Shown in pieces: positions 6,660 to 14,594 of a DNA stretch of 21,706 bases. Under the pieces are notes generated by a model. That model saw only the letters and a program-made list of their open reading frames with translations, did not search any database and was not told the DNA's origin. The first letter of the stretch is position 1, and every line of letters starts with the position of its first letter. Source of the stretch: JAXGYX01 sp964487355 (lineage in GTDB: Bacteria > Bacillota > Clostridia > Saccharofermentanales > Fastidiosipilaceae); the NCBI GenBank assembly GCA_964487355.1, contig CAZAPS010000027.1, positions 1-21,706 on the forward strand. The letters run 5' to 3'. The translations under genes were made by a program, and so were the position numbers.

Positions 6660-7698
6660 CCGGTTCCGCCACCAGTTCCGGTGCCACCAAAACAACCGCG
6701 TCCGACAATTCCCCTCTCAGATACGAAAGCGCGGAGCGGATGCCTTGAACACCGATCTCCTCCGGCCGCTTGGCGATCGTCGCCGCCAAAGTTCCGTCCG
6801 CCACCGCCTTGCGCGCGGCGCTTGATCCGTCACACCCGACAATCCTGATATCCTCACGCCCCAGTTCCGCGCAGGCGACCATGGCGCCCAGTGCCATTTC
6901 GTCGTTATGCGCGAAAATCGCCTGAACGTCCACTTGATCCATCAACAAGTTTTTCGTAAGCGCCAGCGCTGTCGCGCGATCGAAGTCCGCCGCCACCGCG
7001 TGGGCGATCAAAAGGTTGGAGCCTTCGATTGCGCGCTCGAAGCCTTCCGAGCGCCGGACGGAATTCGCCGCGTCCGCGATTCCCTCGAGCACCACCACCG
7101 CGCCTTCTCCATCCAATTCATTCAGCAAATACCTGGCCGCCATCTCTCCGCTCGCGACGTCATCGGTATCAACATGGGCAATCGTGAGTGCGTCCTCATC
7201 TTTCGTCGAAAGCCACTGTACCAGTGTGATAAAGGGAATATTCGCCTGAACAGCCGGCTCCAGAGCCCGCCTTGAGTCAGTCGCGTCTGACGGACAGAAT
7301 AGGATACAATCGACACCCAGATCAACCAGCCGCGCGATTCCGGCACGTTCCTTGGCTACATCGTTTTGAGAATCCAACACGGTCAGTTTTACACCCTGAA
7401 GCCTCGCTTCACGAGCCACCCCTTCCTCCACCTTCGACAAATAAGGATCACTCCCGCCCGCCATAATCAGACCGATGTGATACTCCACCGGGCCAATTGA
7501 CAAGCTTGATGGGGTGGAAACGGTCGTCGCGCCGACAGCCGTGGTTGGCGTCTCACTCGGTTCTTGAGTCTCTGAGAACGTCTTCATCTGAGACGCGGGG
7601 GACGGCATGGGCTTATCTTCGCAGCCCGTCAGGCCGGTGAGCGCGAGAATCATTGACAGCAAAACAATCAGCAAATTACGGTTTCGTTTGTATGACAT
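6643..7698 (-). CDS. Orphan substrate-binding lipoprotein, periplasmic-binding-protein type 1 (RbsB-like)
   Basis: This 351-residue protein has a signal with lipobox LTGC (Cys26), a Ser/Thr/Pro-rich linker and a sugar-binding fold like that of ribose and galactose ABC receptors. It shows HIGLIMAGGSDPYLSKVEEG at its first strand, GVDCILFCPSDA, NIPFITL, HVDTDD, AIFAHNDEMALGA and IRIVGCDGS, all at family positions. The ligand is probably a sugar or other small polar molecule but cannot be named. The ATG at 7698 has GGGAG at the right distance; an upstream GTG at 7722 is in frame but poorly placed. No ABC permease or ATPase lies on either side, so it either shares a distant transporter or acts as a sensor. 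A promoter at 7855-7863 would allow transcription apart from the FHA unit. Confidence 0.9.
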   Translation of the reverse strand: MSYKRNRNLLIVLLSMILALTGLTGCEDKPMPSPASQMKTFSETQEPSETPTTAVGATTVSTPSSLSIGPVEYHIGLIMAGGSDPYLSKVEEGVAREARLQGVKLTVLDSQNDVAKERAGIARLVDLGVDCILFCPSDATDSRRALEPAVQANIPFITLVQWLSTKDEDALTIAHVDTDDVASGEMAARYLLNELDGEGAVVVLEGIADAANSVRRSEGFERAIEGSNLLIAHAVAADFDRATALALTKNLLMDQVDVQAIFAHNDEMALGAMVACAELGREDIRIVGCDGSSAARKAVADGTLAATIAKRPEEIGVQGIRSALSYLRGELSDAVVLVAPELVAEPVAGAN

Positions 7699-7738
7699 AT
7701 GATCTCCCGTCACCACACCCACATGAGAGGGCTGTCAT

Positions 7739-7800
7739 CGATCCGCCAATTGATTGACGAATTTTCATCCACTCGTGAACGATCCACCGATCAATTGATT
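7739..7800 (-). repeat. Pair of direct repeats upstream of the substrate-binding lipoprotein
   Basis: AATCAATTGATCGGTGGATCG (7780-7800) recurs as AATCAATTGGCGGATCG (7739-7755), with four bases missing in the middle. The copies are about four helical turns apart in the 147-bp gap before the lipoprotein gene. Spacing and position suggest a tandem regulator-binding site, though a chance duplication is possible. Confidence 0.4.
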
Positions 7801-7844
7801 AGCAATTATTGAGTTTCACCATGTTCGATATATTTCGTGTACTA

Positions 7845-9227
7845 TTATTGCTTTATTATATCATTTTGAGTCGACCGGGATTTTAGTATGAATCGACTGT
7901 TCGCCAGCTTGATTTGATCTCCGACTCGGATTGATTGTTCCCGATCCGGCGATAGGCGCAAGTCATTGACATAGGTGCCATTGGAACTATTTAAATCGAC
8001 AATATAGTGCCGCGCGCCACGGCGCGTCACCTTGCAATGCCTGCGGCTAATGGCGGGATTGAAATCAATGACCGCGTCACATGCGAGCCGATCTTTTCCA
8101 ACCACCGACTCATCATTATCAAGGATCACGTGGAATGGTGTGGCTGAATCGATCGCGGACAAGATCAACCGCGGCTCGTGGAGATTGTCCAACAGCTCGG
8201 TTTGTTCACCACCACTTTGAGAGTGGAAGAACGGGGCGGAGGCGTGTGCTTTGACGCCGTTGACAGGAGATTTCTTTTTCGATTTTAAGAAAAGCAGCGC
8301 GGCGATGACACACGACACCACTATCATTCCAATCACTAAAAAGACTCTCGGCCGATATGCGATCGGCGCCTGAAACCAGGTTGACACAGACATGGCGACA
8401 CCACCGATCAACGGCAAGCAGGCGATCAATGAGCGCCTGAGTCTGGCAGGGGTCGAAGCGCGCCGCCAACCCGCTTTTTCTCCGGTCGAATTGTTTTGAT
8501 TGTTTTCACACGCCAAGAATTGCTGATCCGAGCTCATGATCCGTGATAAAAATTGTCCCGTATCCGCAGAGCCACTCAGATTAGATGGTTCCGGTAATTG
8601 TCCCGGCCACTCTTTAACGGAGGCGAATCGGATTTTCTGCGCTGTTTCGGCAAAACCGGTCGACTCCTTCTGATGGACCGTTTCCCAATTCACTTGTGGA
8701 TCCAAGAGCGCGGACCTAAAATCAAAGGGCTCAGGTTCTTCTTTCAGACGCGGATTGATCGAGAAAATTTGCTCAAACAGCTTATTCAGATTTTTTTCAA
8801 TAAGTGGCAAACCGGATCCATCGCGTTCCACGACAAGTGGCAGGTAAATCAAACGGATCCCATTGTCGCGCGGGTCGACAAATATACGCTCCGGGTTCAA
8901 TGAGATCAGCTCGCCGCGCAAAAAACCAACGTTTCTCACATCGGTTATCAGACGAAGCAGATCCTGTAAAACATGGCGACACAGCTGAGTCGAGTGCGAT
9001 GCCGCACAGTCAGACAAGGCGGTCAGGCCACCAATTTCGTACGTCAACCTTATCTTGCCATTTTGAACGGATCGGGCACAGGGAATCAAACCAGCGACAT
9101 GTCGACCACTCAACCATTCACAGCCCGCCACGAAAAGTAAGTCCTCGTCACACAAAATATAGCGAATTGTTTTATGATCTCGACTTTCCATGACAGTTCC
9201 ATTTGAAACATAAGTGTCAAAGCTCAT
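7845..9227 (-). CDS. Two-pass membrane protein with N-terminal DUF6382-like domain and C-terminal FHA domain
   Basis: The 460-residue protein has an N-terminal cytoplasmic domain (about 20-170) resembling DUF6382, with LNPERIFVD and IRLIYLPL, a linker, two membrane helices (about 267-285 and 295-314) and an FHA domain (about 355-450). The FHA phosphothreonine-binding residues are present: VVGKDR (375-380; Lys where Arg is more usual), ISRRHC (393-398) and DLNSSNGTYVN (411-421). FHA domains read phosphothreonine peptides, so this protein is the likely reader for the kinase four genes upstream in the same unit. The topology puts both large domains in the cytoplasm. ATG follows AAGGGA, and the preceding gene ends 10 nt upstream. 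The DUF6382 assignment is from remembered pattern only. Confidence 0.85.
   Translation of the reverse strand: MSFDTYVSNGTVMESRDHKTIRYILCDEDLLFVAGCEWLSGRHVAGLIPCARSVQNGKIRLTYEIGGLTALSDCAASHSTQLCRHVLQDLLRLITDVRNVGFLRGELISLNPERIFVDPRDNGIRLIYLPLVVERDGSGLPLIEKNLNKLFEQIFSINPRLKEEPEPFDFRSALLDPQVNWETVHQKESTGFAETAQKIRFASVKEWPGQLPEPSNLSGSADTGQFLSRIMSSDQQFLACENNQNNSTGEKAGWRRASTPARLRRSLIACLPLIGGVAMSVSTWFQAPIAYRPRVFLVIGMIVVSCVIAALLFLKSKKKSPVNGVKAHASAPFFHSQSGGEQTELLDNLHEPRLILSAIDSATPFHVILDNDESVVGKDRLACDAVIDFNPAISRRHCKVTRRGARHYIVDLNSSNGTYVNDLRLSPDREQSIRVGDQIKLANSRFILKSRSTQNDIIKQ
7855..7863 (-). promoter_or_regulatory. Extended -10 promoter inside the 3' end of the FHA gene
   Basis: TGATATAAT is a perfect extended -10, lying over the last codons of the FHA gene. 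No good -35 is seen, which is normal for this promoter type. It would start a transcript about 150 nt before the substrate-binding lipoprotein and includes the direct repeats. Confidence 0.4.
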
Positions 9228-9237
9228 TTTTGTCCCT

Positions 9238-12051
9238 TCACCGGCGCCTTTGTCGTGAGCACAATAAGCGAATCGGAATGATCAGCAAAATTGCCAACAA
9301 AACAAAATAAAACCAGGCAATATTTTGGAAGCTGAGCAAGTCAACCGCACGTTGAATCACATCCGACCCGGCCACCGAGAATTTATAGAGCACAGGCTCC
9401 AGCACATTGCCCACTGAATCCACCGCGGACACCATCAAGTCATAAGAGCCGACATCATCGATGACGACCGTCAATCCACCATCGTCAATCGCCGACTGTT
9501 GAAGCAAATCATTTGTTTTACCGTCCGGCCCCGTCAAAAGCGCGGCGGTCAATCGGTCCGGCAACGTGTTTTCCGCCCATAACTTCTCCGGTTGAATTTG
9601 AATTCTTGCCTTTCTCATAAAAGGAACTACATTCGTGCCGGGATTCAAATAACGGCGCGACAGATCCTCAAAAACCGTGACAGCCGGTCTGCTTTTATCG
9701 ACATGAATTTCGAATTCAGTCATCATGGATTGATTCCCGGCAAGATCCGTCACCATGACAAAAATTATTTTCTTGCCTTCCGTGTCGATTGGGCGGCTGA
9801 TGTCCCAGTCCCCAACACCGTTCTCATCACTGACCGTCACCCTAACATCTTTGATATGAGCTTCGTCAACAGTTAGAAAGTCAGAGATCAAAAATCCGAC
9901 CGGAACAGTCAGCGGCAAGCCTTCAAACCCCGACGCCAACTTGACAGTCGGCATCGTCTTGTCAATTGTCAACAAGGCACGCTTGTTGACCGTCGTGACG
10001 TTGCCGGCTTTGTCCGTCGCCGTGGCGCTAATCTCATACTCACCTTCACCTTCCAGCGTGAACACCTTGCGAAACATGCTTTCTTCCTCAGCGTTTCCGC
10101 GATCGACGGAAGACAGCCATTCGACTCCATTTATCATTAGTGACAAGCCTTTGGCGTCCAAATGGGGATCGCTATAAGAAATCGTCATCGTCACGGATTG
10201 ATTGGTATAGCCGGAAAGATTGGGTGTCCAGTCGACGATGGGTGGCGTGGCGTCGAAAACAAATGATCCGGCCCCTCCACCGCACTCAAGTCTAACCGTG
10301 TTTCCTGCCGGATCCGCATATATGAAATGACCAAGCACAAGTCCTTCAGCGTCTCGCCTGTCCAATGTGACAGACGAGCTGACACGTTCGTCCGCGACAG
10401 TGTTAAAGGTGGCGCGCTCACAGATCACGCCGTCGACGACCTGCGCCTGATGGTTAAGGTCAGACACGACGGTTACCGTTGAGCCCTGTCCAAGAATCTT
10501 GCGCTCCGGACTGTCCGAAACCATTTTGGTGTCCAAAATTTCCAGTGGAGCGAAATAAGTGAGGTTGCCACACACATTTGACTGATCCCGGAAAATCGCC
10601 AACCCACCCGCTTTGTCGGTGACACGAAATGAAAAAGGCACACCGGACAGGTCGGCAAGTTCTCCATTCGATAAAACTCGACTAAAGCTCCACGATGTCC
10701 CCTCACCCTCGAAAATCGTCGGTTTATCCGCGATCATCACCTCGATCGGACACGCCTCGTGATTGGTTTGAAAACTGACGATAATCGTGTCATTGTCCTT
10801 TGCGAAGCGATCAGCATCCATTTGATTGGTGCTGCGCACACTGACGTTGGTCACGGTCAAAGGCGCGTGATACTGAATTTTCTTCACGCCAATCTCAGCC
10901 GAGTTCAGACAGGCCTGATTGCCCGCCTCGTCCTCCACCTCTAAATCAAAAGCAAGAAATACCTGATCAAAAAACAGATCCGGCCGCACGTAATACGCGC
11001 CCGACCAGGTCAAACCGTCCGAACAATTCAATTCGATATCTTGTCCTCCGATTCGCGCTCGGCGAATCATAACCGGATGATTGACGCGAAAACCCACCTC
11101 TATAGAATCACCGTTTTTGACATGACCGAGGACAGCTGACCCTTGAATCACGAGATCCTCTATCTCAATGTCCGCGTACCAGTACTTTGATGGCGCGTCG
11201 TCTTGGGTGACGGTGCGCGTGACGTTTCCCGCCGCGTCCGCGATCTTGACACTGAACGGAACACTCCGGTTGTCACTTAACTGATTCTGCAGGCCATTCA
11301 AGCAGATGGACGCGCTAAAACTCATATTCGCCTCATCGGCGACACAATCAACGATTTGTCCCGCGTTCCGCGACAGCTCCACATCGACCGGATGAGTGGT
11401 GGCGAATGTCAGTGTCAATGTGTCACCGTTTTTCATCACCTTTTGACTTTGACCATCAGAAGAAATTTGCAACGAATCCGCAACGATCGTGTCGGTCAGC
11501 GGCGCATAGTAGCAAATACCCGACGAAGGCAATCGCACCTGGTGTCGCCGGCCATCTTTGTCCGTCACGAGCAGACTGCCAAGATCAATTTCTTGATTAT
11601 CTCGCAGGCTTTCCAATGGAATCTGTTCGCCAATCTTGAGCGTATATTTAAACATTGAGCCGTCCGGATCATCCATGGCGACAATCGGCTCCAACAAATC
11701 GCTTGAGCCCTCATGAGTGTTGCCGCCCGGTGGCTCCGCTTGGATTCTGTCTGTCAAAAACCTCGATTCTTCGGCGCCGTCGACACCGATTTCACTTAAG
11801 CGAAACGCCACTTCAACCGTGTCACCGACTTTCGCCACATCGGGTTTTTCCGACCCGTCCACTTTAAAAATCGTGAAATCCTGAACATACAGCGGGCCCA
11901 CTTCGATCAAGTCCGAGGATTTGATCTCGGAGGCTTCCAACACGTCCACCGACATCATTTGTCCGAAGAGGAACAACAGCAAACAGATGAATAGAAGACT
12001 CGTACCCTTTCTGTCGATTCGCGAAGCTCCATCCGCGTGATTATTTTTCAT
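9238..12051 (-). CDS. Large secreted, membrane-anchored Ig-like repeat protein
   Basis: The 937-residue protein has a signal peptide (hydrophobic 18-33, likely cut after LEA near 40) and a C-terminal membrane helix (about 909-930) with a basic tail, so nearly all of it is outside. Residues 46-598 form five related units of roughly 100-130 residues. Several open with an aromatic-APL motif (YYAPL at 181, YHAPL at 394, YFAPL at 499) and contain a NGD-[ST]-h-x-V/T-x-F strand and an AGN turn. Three Ig-like units follow (about 599-697, 698-786, 787-893), joined by linkers such as DATPP, DKTMP and DKSRP. No sortase motif is present. ATG follows AAAGGGG; the previous gene ends 12 nt upstream. An adhesive, scaffold or sensor ectodomain is likely, but the ligand is unknown. 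Confidence 0.88.
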   Translation of the reverse strand: MKNNHADGASRIDRKGTSLLFICLLLFLFGQMMSVDVLEASEIKSSDLIEVGPLYVQDFTIFKVDGSEKPDVAKVGDTVEVAFRLSEIGVDGAEESRFLTDRIQAEPPGGNTHEGSSDLLEPIVAMDDPDGSMFKYTLKIGEQIPLESLRDNQEIDLGSLLVTDKDGRRHQVRLPSSGICYYAPLTDTIVADSLQISSDGQSQKVMKNGDTLTLTFATTHPVDVELSRNAGQIVDCVADEANMSFSASICLNGLQNQLSDNRSVPFSVKIADAAGNVTRTVTQDDAPSKYWYADIEIEDLVIQGSAVLGHVKNGDSIEVGFRVNHPVMIRRARIGGQDIELNCSDGLTWSGAYYVRPDLFFDQVFLAFDLEVEDEAGNQACLNSAEIGVKKIQYHAPLTVTNVSVRSTNQMDADRFAKDNDTIIVSFQTNHEACPIEVMIADKPTIFEGEGTSWSFSRVLSNGELADLSGVPFSFRVTDKAGGLAIFRDQSNVCGNLTYFAPLEILDTKMVSDSPERKILGQGSTVTVVSDLNHQAQVVDGVICERATFNTVADERVSSSVTLDRRDAEGLVLGHFIYADPAGNTVRLECGGGAGSFVFDATPPIVDWTPNLSGYTNQSVTMTISYSDPHLDAKGLSLMINGVEWLSSVDRGNAEEESMFRKVFTLEGEGEYEISATATDKAGNVTTVNKRALLTIDKTMPTVKLASGFEGLPLTVPVGFLISDFLTVDEAHIKDVRVTVSDENGVGDWDISRPIDTEGKKIIFVMVTDLAGNQSMMTEFEIHVDKSRPAVTVFEDLSRRYLNPGTNVVPFMRKARIQIQPEKLWAENTLPDRLTAALLTGPDGKTNDLLQQSAIDDGGLTVVIDDVGSYDLMVSAVDSVGNVLEPVLYKFSVAGSDVIQRAVDLLSFQNIAWFYFVLLAILLIIPIRLLCSRQRRR

Positions 12052-12063
12052 TTCAGACCCCTT

Positions 12064-12297
12064 TCAATTTCTATCTTTCAAAATCAGTGTCACGTCATCA
12101 CCCGTCTCATCAGGTCTCGGCAAACGCTCTGAAAGACGGCAGTCGGAACCGGAGAAAGAAGCGCGCGATTGTCGGTTCGAAAATCGACGTAGATATTGAA
12201 ACGTGGCGGGTATGTCAAGCCAGACAAACAACAGTGCGCCGACCAACGCAAAGCTGATCGCCACGACAATCCCGCCATAAAATAAAATTTCATCCAT
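12064..12297 (-). CDS. Small single-pass membrane protein with acidic threonine tail
   Basis: The 77-residue protein has one membrane helix (about 5-28) after a short acidic N-terminus, then Arg-rich residues, which places the tail (29-77) in the cytoplasm. The tail ends RPDETGDDVTLILKD. Thr65 has Asp at +3, the spacing preferred by several FHA domains, and Thr70 has Leu at +3. ATG at 12297 follows GAGGAGG at 6 nt and lies one base after the stop of the kinase gene, so translation is probably coupled. An in-frame GTG at 12312 would overlap the SD. I recognise no family. It may be a kinase substrate and FHA docking partner; this is inference from position and motif. Confidence 0.75.
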   Translation of the reverse strand: MDEILFYGGIVVAISFALVGALLFVWLDIPATFQYLRRFSNRQSRASFSGSDCRLSERLPRPDETGDDVTLILKDRN

Positions 12298-12298
12298 A

Positions 12299-14380
12299 TC
12301 AGTCCTCCTCACACAGGCGTTCCACTTGAGTTTTCAACGATTTGTATTGATTGAGTTCGATCGAAATCAGGCGTCCTTCCTTGACATTCATGATGTCTTC
12401 CACCTTTTGAAATGCTTCCAACACCTCTGTGAAATCACCTCGCCGGCGACTGTGGACCTCTTCTTTTTGAATCAAAGAACGAGTCAGGTTGACATGAGCC
12501 TGAAAAGAGTCAGGCTGTGTTTGAGTCGCCGCCTCATAGCAGGAAATCGCCTCATTCAGCAACTCATATTTCCACGACTGCTGTTCAAAATCGGACGACT
12601 CGTCCAAATCCTGCAACTCGTACAGCGCATAAAGCACATCCCCTTTTTTAACCAGTGACAGCGCGTTCAACTCCACTTTTAAATCGTCCAGACAGCCAAA
12701 CCATTTCAAGCTATTTTCAAATCTCTTTTTCTTCTCATCACGATCCCACGCGGCAAGGCCCCGGTTCGCCTGTGCCGACGCGACAGTTTGATATAGATCC
12801 ACAATTTGATCAAACGCCATATCCGTTGAATCTTGATGTTCATCAATCAGTGTTTTTGCCTGTTCGGCAATCTCATCAATCCGCGTCCAGGCGTCAGTCA
12901 GATGGTTTGAGTAGGTGATGTATAGCCGAATCAGCAAAAAATAGTTCTCTAATTGTTCGTCAACCCTCATCGACGGTGAAGCGCTGACCGCCTCCAATTG
13001 ATTCAAGGCCTCCGAAAAAAGAGCGAAGTCCGTCTTCTGCACCGAATCAGACAAATATGAGGCGATCAGCGAATAGGCTTTTATTTCGGAATCATCCGGC
13101 AGACCCTGTATGATCAAATCGCTAGATTCAATGATCGCCAGATAGTCCAGTGCGAATGACGAATAGACGGGATCGTTGACTTTCAAACAACCTTTCGCGA
13201 TCAGCCAGGCGAGTCTCGGATCTTGAAATTTAACCGACATCCGGTTATCAAGGTAGTGTTTTCTCAACTCATCGATCGCCTCCTTTGTTTTAGCTGTAAA
13301 ATCTTCGTCGGTCGGCTCCGGAAGCAATGCCTGGTACAACAAGACATATGCTTCATGATCATCCGGCTCACAACCAATCGCCAAATGATAGTGAGCCGCG
13401 GCCGCTCGTCTGTTACCATCTTGTTCTGCGATCTTTCCCCAATTCAACAGACGTACATACTCTTCCCTCCTATTTATCTCCATTTTTTCCGCCCCGATAA
13501 AAACGCACAGGGCGGCGACCAATGAGACAAACAAACTTGCGATGAATAGGCGCAGATGCCTTTTCATTCGGCGGCGGCAGCCTCTGTTCAGGCGCTCGAT
13601 TTGACAAAGGTCACGCAGTACCTGATCAAAACTCAAGTATCGCTCGACCGGATTTTCCTGACAACAGACTTGAATGATCCAACCAAGTCCTTCAGAGTAA
13701 GTCGAGCTGATCTCTCGTGGATTAAGGAAATTTGGTGGCGAAGAGCGGGGTGTATGGCCGAAAGCCAGGTAAAACAGCGTCGCGCCAAACGCGTAGATAT
13801 CCGTGCGCACATCCAAAATCCGACTGCCATCGAGATATTGCTCAGGGGCGGCATATCCTTTGGTCCCGATAGCCGCCGATTGGTTGTCGGGAGCGCCCGG
13901 CTTGCGCGCGGCGCCAAAATCAATTAAGCAGATCCGGCCCGAAGGTGTCAGCATAATGTTGTCCGGCTTCAAATCACAATAAATGATCGGCTGCCGCGCG
14001 GCCCGGGTGTGCAGGTAGATCAGGACGTCACAAAGCTGTTTGCTCCAATTGACGATATCGGATTCATCCGCCGCTCCTCCCTCACGGATAATGTCTCCCA
14101 ACGAGACGCCCTCGATATAATCCATGACAACGTAATCGTGTCCTCCCTGCGCGACGCGGTCCACAATGCGCGGGATCGCGGGGTGGGCGAGCGCCGAAAG
14201 TAATTCCACCTCTACTTTAATGGCGTCCGGGACCTCTGAGTGTTCATTTTTCATTTGTTTGACTGCCCAAAGCGAGTCAAGCATTCGATCGCGAGCCAAA
14301 TAAACGCTGCTCATACCACCTGTGCCGATCCTCGCGATGATTTCATATCGGTTTCGTAAAACCACGCCGATTGTGTCCAT
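12299..14380 (-). CDS. Transmembrane Ser/Thr protein kinase with extracytoplasmic TPR-like domain
   Basis: The 693-residue protein begins with a eukaryotic-type kinase domain (about 11-262): glycine loop GTGGMSSVYLA (19-29), Lys41, helix-C Glu57, YCDLKPDN (134-141; catalytic Asp136), DFG (154-156) and APE (178-180). Cys replaces the Arg before the catalytic Asp, so this is a non-RD kinase. A basic stretch (262-276) precedes one membrane helix (about 277-296). The outer part (about 300-693) is helical and TPR-like, with GNRRAAAAHYHLAIGCEPDD; it has no PASTA repeats, unlike PrkC/PknB. ATG at 14380 has GGAGG at 5 nt; the TTG at 14392 overlaps that site. It heads the four-gene unit and would phosphorylate its partners. 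Confidence 0.93.
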   Translation of the reverse strand: MDTIGVVLRNRYEIIARIGTGGMSSVYLARDRMLDSLWAVKQMKNEHSEVPDAIKVEVELLSALAHPAIPRIVDRVAQGGHDYVVMDYIEGVSLGDIIREGGAADESDIVNWSKQLCDVLIYLHTRAARQPIIYCDLKPDNIMLTPSGRICLIDFGAARKPGAPDNQSAAIGTKGYAAPEQYLDGSRILDVRTDIYAFGATLFYLAFGHTPRSSPPNFLNPREISSTYSEGLGWIIQVCCQENPVERYLSFDQVLRDLCQIERLNRGCRRRMKRHLRLFIASLFVSLVAALCVFIGAEKMEINRREEYVRLLNWGKIAEQDGNRRAAAAHYHLAIGCEPDDHEAYVLLYQALLPEPTDEDFTAKTKEAIDELRKHYLDNRMSVKFQDPRLAWLIAKGCLKVNDPVYSSFALDYLAIIESSDLIIQGLPDDSEIKAYSLIASYLSDSVQKTDFALFSEALNQLEAVSASPSMRVDEQLENYFLLIRLYITYSNHLTDAWTRIDEIAEQAKTLIDEHQDSTDMAFDQIVDLYQTVASAQANRGLAAWDRDEKKKRFENSLKWFGCLDDLKVELNALSLVKKGDVLYALYELQDLDESSDFEQQSWKYELLNEAISCYEAATQTQPDSFQAHVNLTRSLIQKEEVHSRRRGDFTEVLEAFQKVEDIMNVKEGRLISIELNQYKSLKTQVERLCEED

Positions 14381-14447
14381 CCAAACCTCCAAACGCGCCT
14401 CTCAGATCTGTGCACATTTAAGGTTAAATTGACGGGCTATTTCTTGG

Positions 14448-14501
14448 GCGTGAATTTTTCAGCAAAATCGTTCAAAACTCGCCATTTTGAATTATTCACG
14501 C
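14448..14501 (-). repeat. Nested perfect inverted repeats upstream of the kinase operon
   Basis: GCGTGAAT (14494-14501) and ATTCACGC (14448-14455) are perfect complements. Inside them, TTCAAAA (14485-14491) and TTTTGAA (14471-14477) form a second perfect pair around a 7-nt loop. The structure sits directly after the upstream terminator and 68 bp before the kinase start. No promoter of good quality is obvious here, so the repeats may mark an operator or an RNA structure in the leader. Confidence 0.6.
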
Positions 14502-14502
14502 G

Positions 14503-14526
14503 AAAAAGCCCCCACTTGGAGGGCTT
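14503..14526 (-). terminator. Intrinsic terminator after the zinc-ribbon gene
   Basis: AAGCCCTC and GGGGGCTT form an 8-bp stem (one G-T pair) around a 5-nt loop, followed by a T run (CTTTTTC). It lies 69 nt after the stop of the zinc-ribbon protein and separates it from the kinase operon. Confidence 0.8.
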
Positions 14527-14594
14527 CAATCACTTAGGGGCGTCAATCGCCTAAAAAACTAAACAGGGAATCGCTAAATCACGAGATTTCGTGC

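Noticed and set aside
14535..14560. Second hairpin (TTAGG...CCTAA) near the zinc-ribbon terminator
   Set aside because: Pairing is interrupted by two extra G residues and no T run follows it in the direction of transcription.
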